DNA of 46,345 bases, taken from UBA4093 sp036676455. Lineage in GTDB: Bacteria > Cyanobacteriota > Sericytochromatia > S15B-MN24 > UBA4093. Below the pieces are notes generated by a model. The model was not told the DNA's origin. It was given only the letters and a program-made list of their open reading frames with translations, and did not search any database. Of the stretch, positions 1 to 8,216 are shown in pieces. How positions within the stretch are numbered: the first letter of the stretch is position 1; each line of letters starts with the position of its first letter. The stretch is taken from NCBI GenBank assembly GCA_036676455.1, contig JAKFCW010000031.1, positions 1 to 46,345 of the forward strand, read 5' to 3'. Both the position numbers and the translations under genes were made by a program.

Positions 1-1
1 G

Positions 2-640
2 CAGCCTCCCGTCGTTCAGCCTCCCGTGGTTGAGAAGCCGATCGAGCAGCCTCCCGTTGTTCAGCCTCCCGTGGTTGAGAAGCCCGTTGAGCAGCCCCCT
101 GTCGTCGAGCCCCCGGTTGCTGAGACGCCCGTTGAACAGCCCCCGGCCGCTGAGCCGGCGACGGGTGGAATCGATGACGCGGCGATCGCCAAGCAGTACA
201 ACCTCCTGGCCACCCCCGAGAACGTCCAGGCCTTCCTCGCGGAGGTCAAGACCTACGAGGCCACCGGTGCCCTCGGCCCCGGCGCGACCAACACCTCTGC
301 CGTCAAGGACCTCCAGGCCGTCCTCGCCAGCTTCGGCTTCGCCGTCCCCGCCACCGGCGTCTACGACAACGGGACCGCCCAGGCCGTGATGCAGTTCAAG
401 ATCCAGAACGGCCTTCACCAGACCTACAAGTCCGCCGATGGCCAACTCGCCGTCAACGAGTACGCCGACAAGCAGACCCTCGATCTCGTGATGAAGAAGC
501 TCGAAGCCCTCATGAACCAGCCTCCCGCCCAGCCGGCCCCCGTGCAGGCCGCCCCGGCTCCGGCCCCCGCACCGGCCCCGCAAGCGCCGGTGGCTCAGCC
601 CGAAGCCCCCAATCCGCTCGGTCTCGAGTGGGTCAGCTAA
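2..640 (+). CDS. Peptidoglycan-binding-like repeat protein, C-terminal part (5' end outside window)
   Basis: The frame is open from the first bases, so the start lies upstream of the window. About 55 residues of proline-rich repeat (QPPVV, EKPVEQPPVV) lead into one domain of about 118 residues. Its centre has the pattern of a type 1 peptidoglycan-binding domain: LQ..L..FGF, ATGVYDN, then a T.AV.QFK segment. An Ala/Pro linker follows, and the protein ends SNPLGLEWVS. The domain is nearly identical in protein and DNA to the two domains of the next gene, so the two genes are recent duplicates. A cell-wall role is inferred from the domain pattern only. A strong terminator follows 35 bases after the stop. 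Confidence 0.75.
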   Translation, partial: QPPVVQPPVVEKPIEQPPVVQPPVVEKPVEQPPVVEPPVAETPVEQPPAAEPATGGIDDAAIAKQYNLLATPENVQAFLAEVKTYEATGALGPGATNTSAVKDLQAVLASFGFAVPATGVYDNGTAQAVMQFKIQNGLHQTYKSADGQLAVNEYADKQTLDLVMKKLEALMNQPPAQPAPVQAAPAPAPAPAPQAPVAQPEAPNPLGLEWVS

Positions 641-674
641 CCTGGCGCCCGCGGCTGTTTCGTTAGGATCCCCC

Positions 675-701
675 AGGCGCCCCGTTCGGGGCGCCTTTTT
701 T
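675..701 (+). terminator. Intrinsic terminator
   Basis: Stem GGCGCCCC / GGGGCGCC (676-683 with 688-695), loop GTTC, then six T. It ends the transcript of the preceding repeat protein gene. Confidence 0.9.
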
Positions 702-832
702 CGTGCCACTTCGCAAAATTAACGTCAGGATCAACGGAGTTTACCCGAGCCTTAAACGCAGAGGCACAAGCCCCCACGCAGATCGCCGGATAAGAGTTTC
801 AGCAGAGAAACGTTGGTGAGGAGGATGCCGCT

Positions 833-2254
833 ATGATTACCGGAGCTTCGCAGTCGAACCCCTATATGATCCGCTCCGTGGCGACTCCGGCCAGCAACCC
901 GCTGGGCGTCGAGTGGGTGGGCGGTTCCGCCACCCCCGCGGCTCCCGCTGCGACCTCCGCTCCCGCCGCGACCCCCGTCGTCGCTGCCCCCGCTCAGCAG
1001 ACTGCTCAGCAGCCCGCCGCCCAGAGCCAGATGCAGCCGATGAACCAGGTCCTCTCGCAGATCTTCTCGGGCCTGATGACCGCCCTCAAGAACATCGTCG
1101 GCTGGATCGCCAACCTCTTCAAGCAGCAGCCCGCCGCTCAGCCCCCCGCGTCCCAGACGCCGGTCTCGCAGCCCCCGGTTGCCCAGCCTCCCGTTTCGCA
1201 GCCGCCGGCCACCCAGCCGCCTGCCGCCGGAGTGGATTACGCGGCGATCGCCAAGCAGTACAACCTCCTGGCCACCCCCGCGAACGTCCAGGCCTTCCTC
1301 AACGAGGTCAAGACCTACGAGACCGACGGCGCCCTCGGCCCCGGCTCGGCCAACACCCAGGCCGTCAAGGACCTCCAGACCGTCCTCGCCCAATTCGGCT
1401 TCGCCGTCCCCGCCACCGGCGTCTACGACAACGTGACCGCCCAGGCCATCATCCAGTTCAAGACCCAGAACGGTATCCGCCAGAGCTACGCAGCCGCCAA
1501 CGGCCAGCCCGCCGTCAACGAGTACGCCGACAAGCAGACCCTCGAGTTCATCATGAAGAAGCTGGAAGCCGCGATGGCCCAGCCCGCCCAGCCCCAGGCC
1601 CCTGTCGTCCAGCCTCCCGTCATCCAGCCTCCCGTCGTCCAGCAGCCCACCCAGCCCCAGGCCCCTGTTACCCAGCCCCCCGTCGTTCAGCAGCCCGCTC
1701 AGCCCGCCAACGGTGGCGTCAACGTCGCGGCCATCGCTCAGCAGTACAACCTGTTTGCCACCGCCGAGAACGTCCAGGCCTTCCTCAACGAGGTCAAGAC
1801 CTACGAGACCGACGGCGCCCTCGGCCCCGGCACCTCCAACACCTCTGCCGTCAAGGACCTCCAGACCATCCTCGCCAAGTTCGGCTTCGCCGTTCCCGCC
1901 ACCGGCACCTACGACAACGCCACTGCCCAGGCCGTGATCCAGTTCAAGACCCAGAACGGCATCCGCCAGAGCTACAAGGCCGCCAACGGCCAGCCCGCCG
2001 TCAACGAGTACGCCGACAAGCAGACCCTCGAGTTCATCATGAAGAAGCTGGAAGCCGCGATGGCCCAGCCCGCCCAGCCCCCGGTTCAGTCGGTTCCCGC
2101 CCCCGCCAACAACCCTCTCGGGATGCAGTGGCAGGGTGGCGCCCCCGCCCAGGCCCCGGCCTACCAGGCTCCTGTCCAGCAGGCTCCCGTCCAGCAGGCT
2201 CCCGCGGCTCAGCCGCAGGCCCCCAACCCCCTCGGCATCGAGTGGGTCGGCTAA
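833..2254 (+). CDS. Two-domain peptidoglycan-binding-like repeat protein with NPLGxEWVG motifs
   Basis: The 473-residue product starts at ATG 833 behind GGTGAGGAGG. No signal peptide is visible. NPLGVEWVG occurs near the N-terminus (22-30), a variant NPLGMQWQG at 427-435, and NPLGIEWVG forms the extreme C-terminus (465-473). A hydrophobic or amphipathic stretch spans about 70-97. Two near-identical domains (about 133-250 and 294-411, 161 residues apart) carry the LQ..L..FGF / ATG.YDN / QFK.QNG pattern of type 1 peptidoglycan-binding domains. Pro/Gln/Val linkers join them. Binding to cell wall is an inference. Without a signal peptide, its export route is unknown, and the NPLG motif could be a sorting or assembly tag. 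Confidence 0.8.
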   Translation: MITGASQSNPYMIRSVATPASNPLGVEWVGGSATPAAPAATSAPAATPVVAAPAQQTAQQPAAQSQMQPMNQVLSQIFSGLMTALKNIVGWIANLFKQQPAAQPPASQTPVSQPPVAQPPVSQPPATQPPAAGVDYAAIAKQYNLLATPANVQAFLNEVKTYETDGALGPGSANTQAVKDLQTVLAQFGFAVPATGVYDNVTAQAIIQFKTQNGIRQSYAAANGQPAVNEYADKQTLEFIMKKLEAAMAQPAQPQAPVVQPPVIQPPVVQQPTQPQAPVTQPPVVQQPAQPANGGVNVAAIAQQYNLFATAENVQAFLNEVKTYETDGALGPGTSNTSAVKDLQTILAKFGFAVPATGTYDNATAQAVIQFKTQNGIRQSYKAANGQPAVNEYADKQTLEFIMKKLEAAMAQPAQPPVQSVPAPANNPLGMQWQGGAPAQAPAYQAPVQQAPVQQAPAAQPQAPNPLGIEWVG

Positions 2255-2270
2255 AATCCAGAATTAAACT

Positions 2271-2306
2271 AAAAAGCAGGCGTCCCGCTCGGGGCGCCTG
2301 CTTTTT
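2271..2306 (+). terminator. Intrinsic terminator (bidirectional)
   Basis: AAAAAGCAGGCG on the left pairs with CGCCTGCTTTTT on the right across a CCC/GGG-closed GCTC loop. The A tract on the left lets it also terminate the convergent lipoprotein gene on the minus strand. Confidence 0.9.
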
Positions 2307-2320
2307 GGCGTGAGGCCAGG

Positions 2321-2719
2321 TTAGCGCTGGATCGGAGTTCGGCGCGTCTCGACGAGCCGATCCGTGGGCAGGTCATAGGTGCCCTGGACGAGCGTCCGCA
2401 GCGGCAGGCTGGGGCCCGCGATGCCGATGACCACGAGGCGAGCCCGGAAGGCGTAGCGTCGCCCCGGGATGATCGGCCAGACGTTCAGGGATTGCACGCT
2501 GGGCGAGTAATCCGGGTGGCCCCGCTCCAGATCCTCGCGAATGCGCCGACGCGCCAGAACGGTTCCCCGGGCATAGAACTGCTGGGCACTGTACTCGGCG
2601 AATTGCCCCTCTCCCGTTGGTAGGGCCGCTTGCTGGATGCTGGGGCCCGTGGCACAGCCGGAGATCTGGGCTGCCAGGGAAAGCCCGAGGGCCAATAAGA
2701 GCCATCGCCCGTCTTTCAC
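2321..2719 (-). CDS. Small lipoprotein of unknown function
   Basis: A 132-residue protein with an N-terminal hydrophobic segment and a lipobox ending ISGC at about residue 22, so it is probably lipidated and membrane-anchored. The mature part has no domain that I recognise. A central region (SVQSLNVWPIIPGRRYAF) is followed by a beta-rich segment. The start is supported by AAGGAGG about seven bases upstream on the minus strand. It lies between convergent and codirectional neighbours and shares the terminator at 2271-2306. Confidence 0.75.
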   Translation of the reverse strand: MKDGRWLLLALGLSLAAQISGCATGPSIQQAALPTGEGQFAEYSAQQFYARGTVLARRRIREDLERGHPDYSPSVQSLNVWPIIPGRRYAFRARLVVIGIAGPSLPLRTLVQGTYDLPTDRLVETRRTPIQR

Positions 2720-2824
2720 TCGCTTCCTCCTTTGTATTTCCTCTCAGGGTCAGCCTAGCGGGGAGGAGGCGGGGACGGTTCGCTTCACTAACCAATCTTT
2801 ATCGGTGGATCGGGCCAGGGACGA

Positions 2825-4240
2825 TCAGGAGAAGGCGAGCGTTCTGGCGAGCTCGAGCGCCGTCTCGCGATCCGACACGTCCCCGCGCACCTGTGCCTCG
2901 GTGACCTCGCGGAGGATCCGGGCGTAGGCGGGGCCGGGCGGGAGGCCCAGTTGCTTGAGGTCGCCCCCGTTCAGGAGGCGCGGGGGATCGGTGAAGCGAT
3001 TGTCCTCGCGCCAGTAAGACCGCATCAGGACCAGGATGCCCTCGAGGGTGGCCTCGAGCTCGGCGTCGCTCACGGCGGGCCCGCGGGCCGCCCGACGATC
3101 GGCCAAGGCCAGCAGCAAGAGGCCCGGAGTGCTCTGTGCGGACTGCTGGAAGAGCCGGTAGATGGCCACCGGATCGAAGCCCCCCTTGAACACGGCGGAA
3201 GGCTCCAGGTGCAGACCGACCAGTCGGCTCAGGTGCTCGCGTTCCTTGACACTCATGCGCATGCGCTCGGCGATCGCCTCGGCATGCACGACCCCATCCC
3301 GGTCGTGCCCCGTGTAATCAGGCTCCCCGAAGGCGCCCAGCACCCCCCGGAACTGCTTCCCGACGTCGTGGATCAGCGCCCCCAGGGTCAGGATCGCCTT
3401 GAGACTCGGGGCATGGGCGCTGGGCATGTCCAGCCATTCCTGGATATGCCCAGCAAGGGGGCCGGCCCAGTTCGGGAGGGTGGCGAGGAGCTGATCGAGC
3501 TGCCGGACGGTTTCCAGGGAGTGGGCCAGGCCATCGAGGTGATGGTCCAGTGACGGCGGCACCTTGGCCAGCGCGTCCAGCTCGGGGATCAACAGCGCCC
3601 AGATCCGCAGCCCGAACAGGCGATCGACCCACAAGGAGGCCTGGGGCTGGGCGAGGATGCGCATCAGCTCGGGAGTGGTGCGCTCGGGGGCGGCATCCAG
3701 GATCGTGCGCCGGGAGATCTCGACCCAGGTCAGGGTCTCGTAGTCGATGGCGAAACCGAGCGTGGCGGCGAAGCGCAAGACGCGCAGGGGGCGGGCGGGA
3801 TCGGCCAGCAAATTCTCCAGGGAGACGGCCCGGATCCGGCGCTGCGCGAGGTCTTCCAGGCCGCCCGCCGGATCGACGATCGTACCGTCCCCGTCGAGCA
3901 GGACGGCCAGGGCGTTGAGGGCGAGGTCGCGGCGCATGAGGTCGTCTTCGAGGCGATCGCCCTGCTGCCTGGCCAGGTCGATCACCCGCCCTGAATCGAG
4001 GACCACCCGGGCGATCCCCCAGTCGGGGTCGAGGTCCACGGCAGCTCCCCTCAGTTCCCGGGCGATCCGCTTGGCGAAGGGCCAGGGCGCCCCTGCGACG
4101 ACCAGGTCGAAATCGGCCGGCTCGCGTCCCAGCAGGAGATCGCGCACGGCCCCGCCCACCAGCGCGGCTTTGATGCCTTCCGCCTGGGCGAGGCGGCTGA
4201 GATCGGCTAGGAGGGCGTCGGAAGAGAGGTCAATGGGCAT
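2825..4240 (-). CDS. cca: CCA tRNA nucleotidyltransferase / poly(A) polymerase family protein with HD domain
   Basis: The 471-residue protein opens with a class II nucleotidyltransferase head. LVGGAVRDLLLG is followed by DFDLVV, which carries the metal-binding aspartates, and later by MRRDLALNALAV, typical of CCA-adding enzymes and poly(A) polymerases. The C-terminal half contains an HD phosphohydrolase motif (LIHDVGKQF). The family adds or repairs the 3' CCA end of tRNAs in the cytoplasm. CCA-adding and poly(A)-polymerase members cannot be separated reliably by eye. The CCA role is more likely because the gene lies alone and the HD domain is common in bacterial CCA enzymes. It is divergent from the dehydrogenase gene at 4346 across about 100 bases. 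Confidence 0.9.
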   Translation of the reverse strand: MPIDLSSDALLADLSRLAQAEGIKAALVGGAVRDLLLGREPADFDLVVAGAPWPFAKRIARELRGAAVDLDPDWGIARVVLDSGRVIDLARQQGDRLEDDLMRRDLALNALAVLLDGDGTIVDPAGGLEDLAQRRIRAVSLENLLADPARPLRVLRFAATLGFAIDYETLTWVEISRRTILDAAPERTTPELMRILAQPQASLWVDRLFGLRIWALLIPELDALAKVPPSLDHHLDGLAHSLETVRQLDQLLATLPNWAGPLAGHIQEWLDMPSAHAPSLKAILTLGALIHDVGKQFRGVLGAFGEPDYTGHDRDGVVHAEAIAERMRMSVKEREHLSRLVGLHLEPSAVFKGGFDPVAIYRLFQQSAQSTPGLLLLALADRRAARGPAVSDAELEATLEGILVLMRSYWREDNRFTDPPRLLNGGDLKQLGLPPGPAYARILREVTEAQVRGDVSDRETALELARTLAFS

Positions 4241-4345
4241 GGAATCTCACATGATCAGCGGGCGAAAGGCGAGGCGGAATGTTACAATTATGCCAGATTG
4301 CCTCCTGAACGGTGGCGGATCCCCTCCCAGCAGAAAGGATGGACA

Positions 4346-5617
4346 ATGGCTGTTCAATCCCCCTCTCCCGAATCGACGGTCGGCAGCTTGGAGAAGGCGC
4401 GCCAGCAACTCGTCCAAGCCGGTGAGTTGCTCGAGCTTCCAGGAGGGCTCGTCGAGCGCCTCGGCGCTCCCGACAAGCTGATCCAGACCTACAGCCCGAT
4501 CCGGATGGACGATGGGACGATCCGCCAATTCAGCGGCTACCGCGTTCAGCACTCCAACATCCTCGGCCCTTACACGGGCGGGGTGCGCTTTCACCCCAAC
4601 GTGGATCTCGACCAGGTCACGGCGCACTCCATGCTGATGACCTGGCAGTGCTCCCTGGTGGGCCTGCCCTACGGCGGCGCCCGCGGCGGCGTGACGGTCG
4701 ACCCTTACCAGCTCTCGGAAGCCGAGCTCGAGCGCCTGACCCGCCGCTACACCTCCGACATGATCCTGGTCTTCGATCCCAAGAAGGACATCCCGACGCC
4801 CGACGTGAACACCGGCTCGCGCGAGATGGCCTGGATCATGGACACATGGAGCGTCAACCACGGCTACGTGGCTCCCGGCGTCGTCACCGGCAAGCCGCTC
4901 TCGGTCGGCGGCACCATGGGCCGCCGCGACGCGACCGGCCGGGGCGTCATCCTCGCCCTGCAAGAGCTGCTCGCCTTCAAGGGCCGCGACCTCAAGGGCA
5001 TGCGCGTCGCCCTGCAAGGCTTCGGCAAGCTGGGCCAGGCCGCCGCGCGCATCGCGCATGAGGCGGGCGCCAAGGTGGTCGCGGTCAGCGACATCACCGG
5101 CGGCATCCAGAACCCCGAGGGGCTGGACATCGACGACGTGCTGCGCTACGCCCAGGCCCACCGCTTCCTGAAGGGCTACCCCCAGGCGGAGCCCATCAGC
5201 GAGGAAGCCATCCTCTACCTGCCGGTGGACGTGCTCATTCCGGCCGCGTTCGGCGGCCAGATCCACGCGGCGAACGCCGCGCGGATCCAGGCGGAGTTCA
5301 TCGTCGAGGGCGCGAACGGCCCGGTCACCCCCGAGGCGGACGCTCTCCTCGAGAAGCGCGGCGTCATCGTCCTGCCGGACATCATCGCCAACTCGGGCGG
5401 CATCATCGTGAGTTACTTCGAGTGGATCCAGGACAACCAGCAGCTCTTCTGGTCCGAGGAGGAAGTGAACGATCGCCTCAAGGACGTGATCGCGCGCGCC
5501 TTCGCCAAGGTGGCGCAGAACGTGCAGCAGCGCGGCTTGTCCTTCCGGATGGGCGCCTACGTCGAGGGCGTCGGCCGGGTCGCCGGGGCGCTCAGCCTCC
5601 GCGGCATCTACCCCTAG
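4346..5617 (+). CDS. Glu/Leu/Phe/Val dehydrogenase family protein lacking the conserved active-site lysines
   Basis: The 423-residue product starts at ATG 4346 with AAAGGA six bases upstream; TACAAT at 4283-4288 may be its -10 box. Length, the YRVQHSN...GPY opening, the MAWIMDTWS stretch, the Rossmann motif ALQGFGKLG (about 223-231) and the C-terminal SYFEWIQD segment identify the glutamate dehydrogenase family. The three lysines that bind substrate and catalyse in the family are replaced: GPYTGG has T77 (K89 in Clostridium symbiosum numbering), MTWQC has Q101 (K113) and GGARGG has R113 (K125). The aspartate of TPDVNT (D153) remains. It may be a regulatory subunit, as in Thermus thermophilus hetero-hexamers, or act on another substrate. 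No second gdh gene is in this window. Confidence 0.9.
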   Translation: MAVQSPSPESTVGSLEKARQQLVQAGELLELPGGLVERLGAPDKLIQTYSPIRMDDGTIRQFSGYRVQHSNILGPYTGGVRFHPNVDLDQVTAHSMLMTWQCSLVGLPYGGARGGVTVDPYQLSEAELERLTRRYTSDMILVFDPKKDIPTPDVNTGSREMAWIMDTWSVNHGYVAPGVVTGKPLSVGGTMGRRDATGRGVILALQELLAFKGRDLKGMRVALQGFGKLGQAAARIAHEAGAKVVAVSDITGGIQNPEGLDIDDVLRYAQAHRFLKGYPQAEPISEEAILYLPVDVLIPAAFGGQIHAANAARIQAEFIVEGANGPVTPEADALLEKRGVIVLPDIIANSGGIIVSYFEWIQDNQQLFWSEEEVNDRLKDVIARAFAKVAQNVQQRGLSFRMGAYVEGVGRVAGALSLRGIYP

Positions 5618-5695
5618 ATAACGATCCGACGGTAGCCCGTCGACCGATCAGGGTATCATGGGGGAGTGGGACCCCCATTTCGAGGAGGCATGTCG

Positions 5696-5857
5696 ATGTC
5701 CGAGGTCCTGGTTGTGACCTTTACCTGTAAATCTTGCGGGACTCCGTTCACGTTCGAGTCTCCGGATTTGCGCATTCCCTTCCGCAAGATCCACTGCCCC
5801 CAGTGCAACTGGTGCCCGCTGGATCCCGTCAAGGACGATCCGCTGCGCACTTCCTGA
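5696..5857 (+). CDS. Small zinc-ribbon protein
   Basis: A 53-residue protein with two cysteine knuckles, CKSC at 11-14 and CPQC..C at 34-40. This suggests one structural zinc site. ATG 5696 is preferred because GAGGAGG (5682-5688) is seven bases away; the ATG two codons earlier at 5690 is too close to it. The gene stands between the dehydrogenase and ROK kinase genes. No functional family is recognised. Confidence 0.7.
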   Translation: MSEVLVVTFTCKSCGTPFTFESPDLRIPFRKIHCPQCNWCPLDPVKDDPLRTS

Positions 5858-5952
5858 GACCTTAGCCTCAGGCGTCGCGGAAGCCCCGCCAAGCCCATGA
5901 ACCCCGGCTCATCAGGCCGCTTGAACGTCCCTGGCCGCCCGTCTTTCGTGCG

Positions 5953-5981
5953 TTGACCTACCCACGACCCGCCATTAGGAT
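5953..5981 (+). promoter_or_regulatory. Sigma-70-type promoter of the ROK kinase gene
   Basis: TTGACC at 5953-5958, a 17-base spacer, then TAGGAT at 5976-5981. It occupies the only upstream in-frame alternative start (TTG 5953), which argues for translation from GTG 6019. Confidence 0.65.
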
Positions 5982-6018
5982 CGGGGCGTGGGAAGGTGGC
6001 GCGCAAGGGAGGGTGGCC

Positions 6019-6975
6019 GTGTACTATCTCGTGGGCGTTGACCTGGGCGGGACCAAGATCGCCACCGCCCTCACCGATACCGACTGCCAGATCATCAAGT
6101 ACGAGTCCGTCCGCACCGAGGCCGCGCGCGGCCCCGAGCTCATCGTCGACCAGATGGTCTCCGAGATCCAGCGGGTGACCCAGGGGCTGCCCAAGGAGTC
6201 GATCCTGGGCATCGGGGTGGCCTGCGCCGGCCTGATCGAGCCCGGCACCGGCAAGGTGCTCTACTCCCCCAACCTCAACTGGCGCGACCTGCCGCTCAAG
6301 GAGATGATCGAGAGCAAGCTCAAGCACCCGGTCTACGTCGGCAACGACGTGAACATGGCCGCCCTGGGCGAGCTTCACTACGGGGCGGGTATCGGCAAGC
6401 AGCAGATGGTCTGCGTCTTCGTGGGCACCGGGATCGGCGGGGGCATCGTCATCAACGGCCATCTCTACGAGGGGGCCAACGGCTTCGCCGGGGAGATCGG
6501 CCATGCTACGATCGACTGGGACGGTCCCGACTGCCCCAGCGGCAACGCCGGCTGCTGGGAGGGCTTCGCGTCCGGCACGGCCATGCAGCGCCGGACCCTG
6601 GAGGCGCTGGCTCGCGGCGAGACGTCCATGCTCAGCGAGATGCTCCACGGCGACGACAGCAAGATGCGCGTCGAGCTGATCGCCGAGGCGGCCGCCAAGG
6701 GAGACGCGCTCGCGCAGCGCATCATCGTCGAGACCGGCGAGTTTCTGGGGGCCGGTTGCGCCAACCTCGTGAACATCCTCAACCCCGAGCGGATCATCCT
6801 CGGCGGAGGCGTCGTCCGCGGGGTTCCCGAGCTGGTGGACATGGTCTGCGACGTGGTGCAGCGCCGGGCTCTGAAGGACGCGGCGGCCGCCGTGGAGATC
6901 GTGAAGGCCCGCTTCGGCCGCGAGGCGGGGGTGATCGGCGGAGCCGTGCTCGCCAAGCTCGCCGGCAAGCCGTAA
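6019..6975 (+). CDS. ROK family sugar kinase (glucokinase-like)
   Basis: The 318-residue protein starts at GTG 6019 behind AGGGAGGG. The phosphate-binding motif VGVDLGGTK is at 5-13, the catalytic aspartate lies in VGNDVN (D110), and GTGIGGG follows at 136-142. The family zinc site is partly kept: GHATI (H162), C172 and C179 are present. In the usual CxCG..GC.E signature the second cysteine is a serine (CPSGNAGCWE, S174). The family phosphorylates glucose or other sugars in the cytoplasm. No DNA-binding domain is present, so it is a kinase and not a ROK repressor. The exact sugar cannot be told. Confidence 0.85.
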   Translation: MYYLVGVDLGGTKIATALTDTDCQIIKYESVRTEAARGPELIVDQMVSEIQRVTQGLPKESILGIGVACAGLIEPGTGKVLYSPNLNWRDLPLKEMIESKLKHPVYVGNDVNMAALGELHYGAGIGKQQMVCVFVGTGIGGGIVINGHLYEGANGFAGEIGHATIDWDGPDCPSGNAGCWEGFASGTAMQRRTLEALARGETSMLSEMLHGDDSKMRVELIAEAAAKGDALAQRIIVETGEFLGAGCANLVNILNPERIILGGGVVRGVPELVDMVCDVVQRRALKDAAAAVEIVKARFGREAGVIGGAVLAKLAGKP

Positions 6976-7010
6976 GGAAGTCGGGACGCTTCGGGGCTGG
7001 GGTTCCTTGG

Positions 7011-7048
7011 CGATTACGGGGCAGCGCCATCGCGCTGCCCCGTAATCG
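7011..7048. repeat. Perfect 16-bp inverted repeat between convergent genes
   Basis: CGATTACGGGGCAGCG (7011-7026) is exactly complementary to 7033-7048, with a six-base loop. It lies 36 bases after the ROK kinase gene and about 107 bases from the end of the convergent minus-strand gene. There is no T tract on either side, so it is either a processing or stability hairpin or a repeat copy, not a canonical terminator. Confidence 0.8.
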
Positions 7049-7154
7049 AACGCTCATACACTCCCAGCCTCCGGCGAGTCCCACTCTTTGCCGTTATCCG
7101 GCGACACCTCCCTGAGGCCGCCCGCACGATTCTCCGGAATGGGAAAAGGGAAGG

Positions 7155-8084
7155 TTACTTGAAGAAGCCCTTGAGTTTGCCCAGCAGGCCGCTCGGCTCG
7201 GGGGTCGTGGGCTTGGGGGCCGCGGGGGCCGGCTTCTGGAGCTGGCCCGAGCCGGGCGAGGGAAGCTGGCCCGAGTTCAGGCTCAGGGGCTGGGTGCCCC
7301 GGTTCACCGTCTGAGGCGTCGGGGGCGGGAAGAGCTTGCAGATCACGGGATCGTTCTTGAAGTTGTCCCAGAAGCCGCAGACGGCATAGGCCTTGCCCTT
7401 GGTTCGCTCGATGCCGAGCTCTTGGAGGCGCTCCCAGGCCTCCTCGAACGCGCATGACGCGATCCCGTCGATGGTCTGGTTGCCTTCCTCGTAGGCGCGG
7501 ACTACCTCGTCGTACTGGTACAGGGCGACCTGTGCGCGCTGCTTCACCCGGGGGTCCCGGACCAGGACGCCGGCGATGTCCAGGCCGAACTTCTTCTGGG
7601 GAATGCCCATGCCCGCGAAGGGATCGAGAGCCGGGGGCTCGGAATCCAGGGGTTCGGGGGCCACGGGCTCGGGAGCCACGGGCTCGGGATCCGGCGATCC
7701 GGAGAGGCCCTCGGCATCCTCGGATTTCAAGGCCTCGGTGGGCTCTGCGGCGGCCGCGAGGTCGCCGGGGGCCGGAGGCGGAGGAGCCGGATGGTCGAGC
7801 GACTCCATGGTGGGGAGTTGGGGCAGGGTGGAAAGGTGCACGGCGAAGCGCAAGATCGCGATCGACGGAGCGAAGAGCGTCATCAGGTGACGCACGTAGT
7901 CCAGCTCCTTCTTGACCTCGATCAGCTTGGCGGAGACCGCGTCCTTGAGGGGGCCCGTCGGAGAACGCAAGGGCCGGGTGACGTTGGGGCCGGGGGCCCC
8001 CGCCGACGAGACGAAGGCGTCTCCGAAGGGCGTGGTCCGGGCCCGCTGAAAGGGCTGGGTGGGTTGTCTGGGCTCTTGCTGCAT
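7155..8084 (-). CDS. Hypothetical protein with proline-rich middle
   Basis: The product is 309 residues. An N-terminal region (about 45-95) is helical and hydrophobic (KKELDYVRHLMTLFAP). A Pro/Glu/Ala-rich linker (about 95-155) contains three PEP(V/L)-type repeats. A C-terminal globular segment (about 160-245) has two cysteines (IASCAFEEAW, YAVCGFWDN). The tail is low complexity and ends with a basic helix (LLGKLKGFF). No signal peptide is seen. I recognise no family. AGGGAGC lies eight bases upstream of the start. Confidence 0.6.
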   Translation of the reverse strand: MQQEPRQPTQPFQRARTTPFGDAFVSSAGAPGPNVTRPLRSPTGPLKDAVSAKLIEVKKELDYVRHLMTLFAPSIAILRFAVHLSTLPQLPTMESLDHPAPPPPAPGDLAAAAEPTEALKSEDAEGLSGSPDPEPVAPEPVAPEPLDSEPPALDPFAGMGIPQKKFGLDIAGVLVRDPRVKQRAQVALYQYDEVVRAYEEGNQTIDGIASCAFEEAWERLQELGIERTKGKAYAVCGFWDNFKNDPVICKLFPPPTPQTVNRGTQPLSLNSGQLPSPGSGQLQKPAPAAPKPTTPEPSGLLGKLKGFFK

Positions 8085-8154
8085 GACCCTTGCTCCCTAT
8101 GGCACAGCGACCGGGACCGGACCGCGAAGGGGCCAGGTTCGACAGCTGAGGGTG

Positions 8155-8177
8155 CTAGCCCCTCACCGAGGGGCTAG
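8155..8177. repeat. 10-bp stem hairpin between two minus-strand genes
   Basis: CTAGCCCCTC / GAGGGGCTAG with an ACC loop. On the plus strand it is followed by a weak T run (TCTTTTG). It probably ends or attenuates transcription between the genes ending at 8217 and starting at 8084. Confidence 0.55.
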
Positions 8178-8216
8178 GGTCTTTTGTTCCCCGACGGGCG
8201 GTTTTTTAACGGCTGC

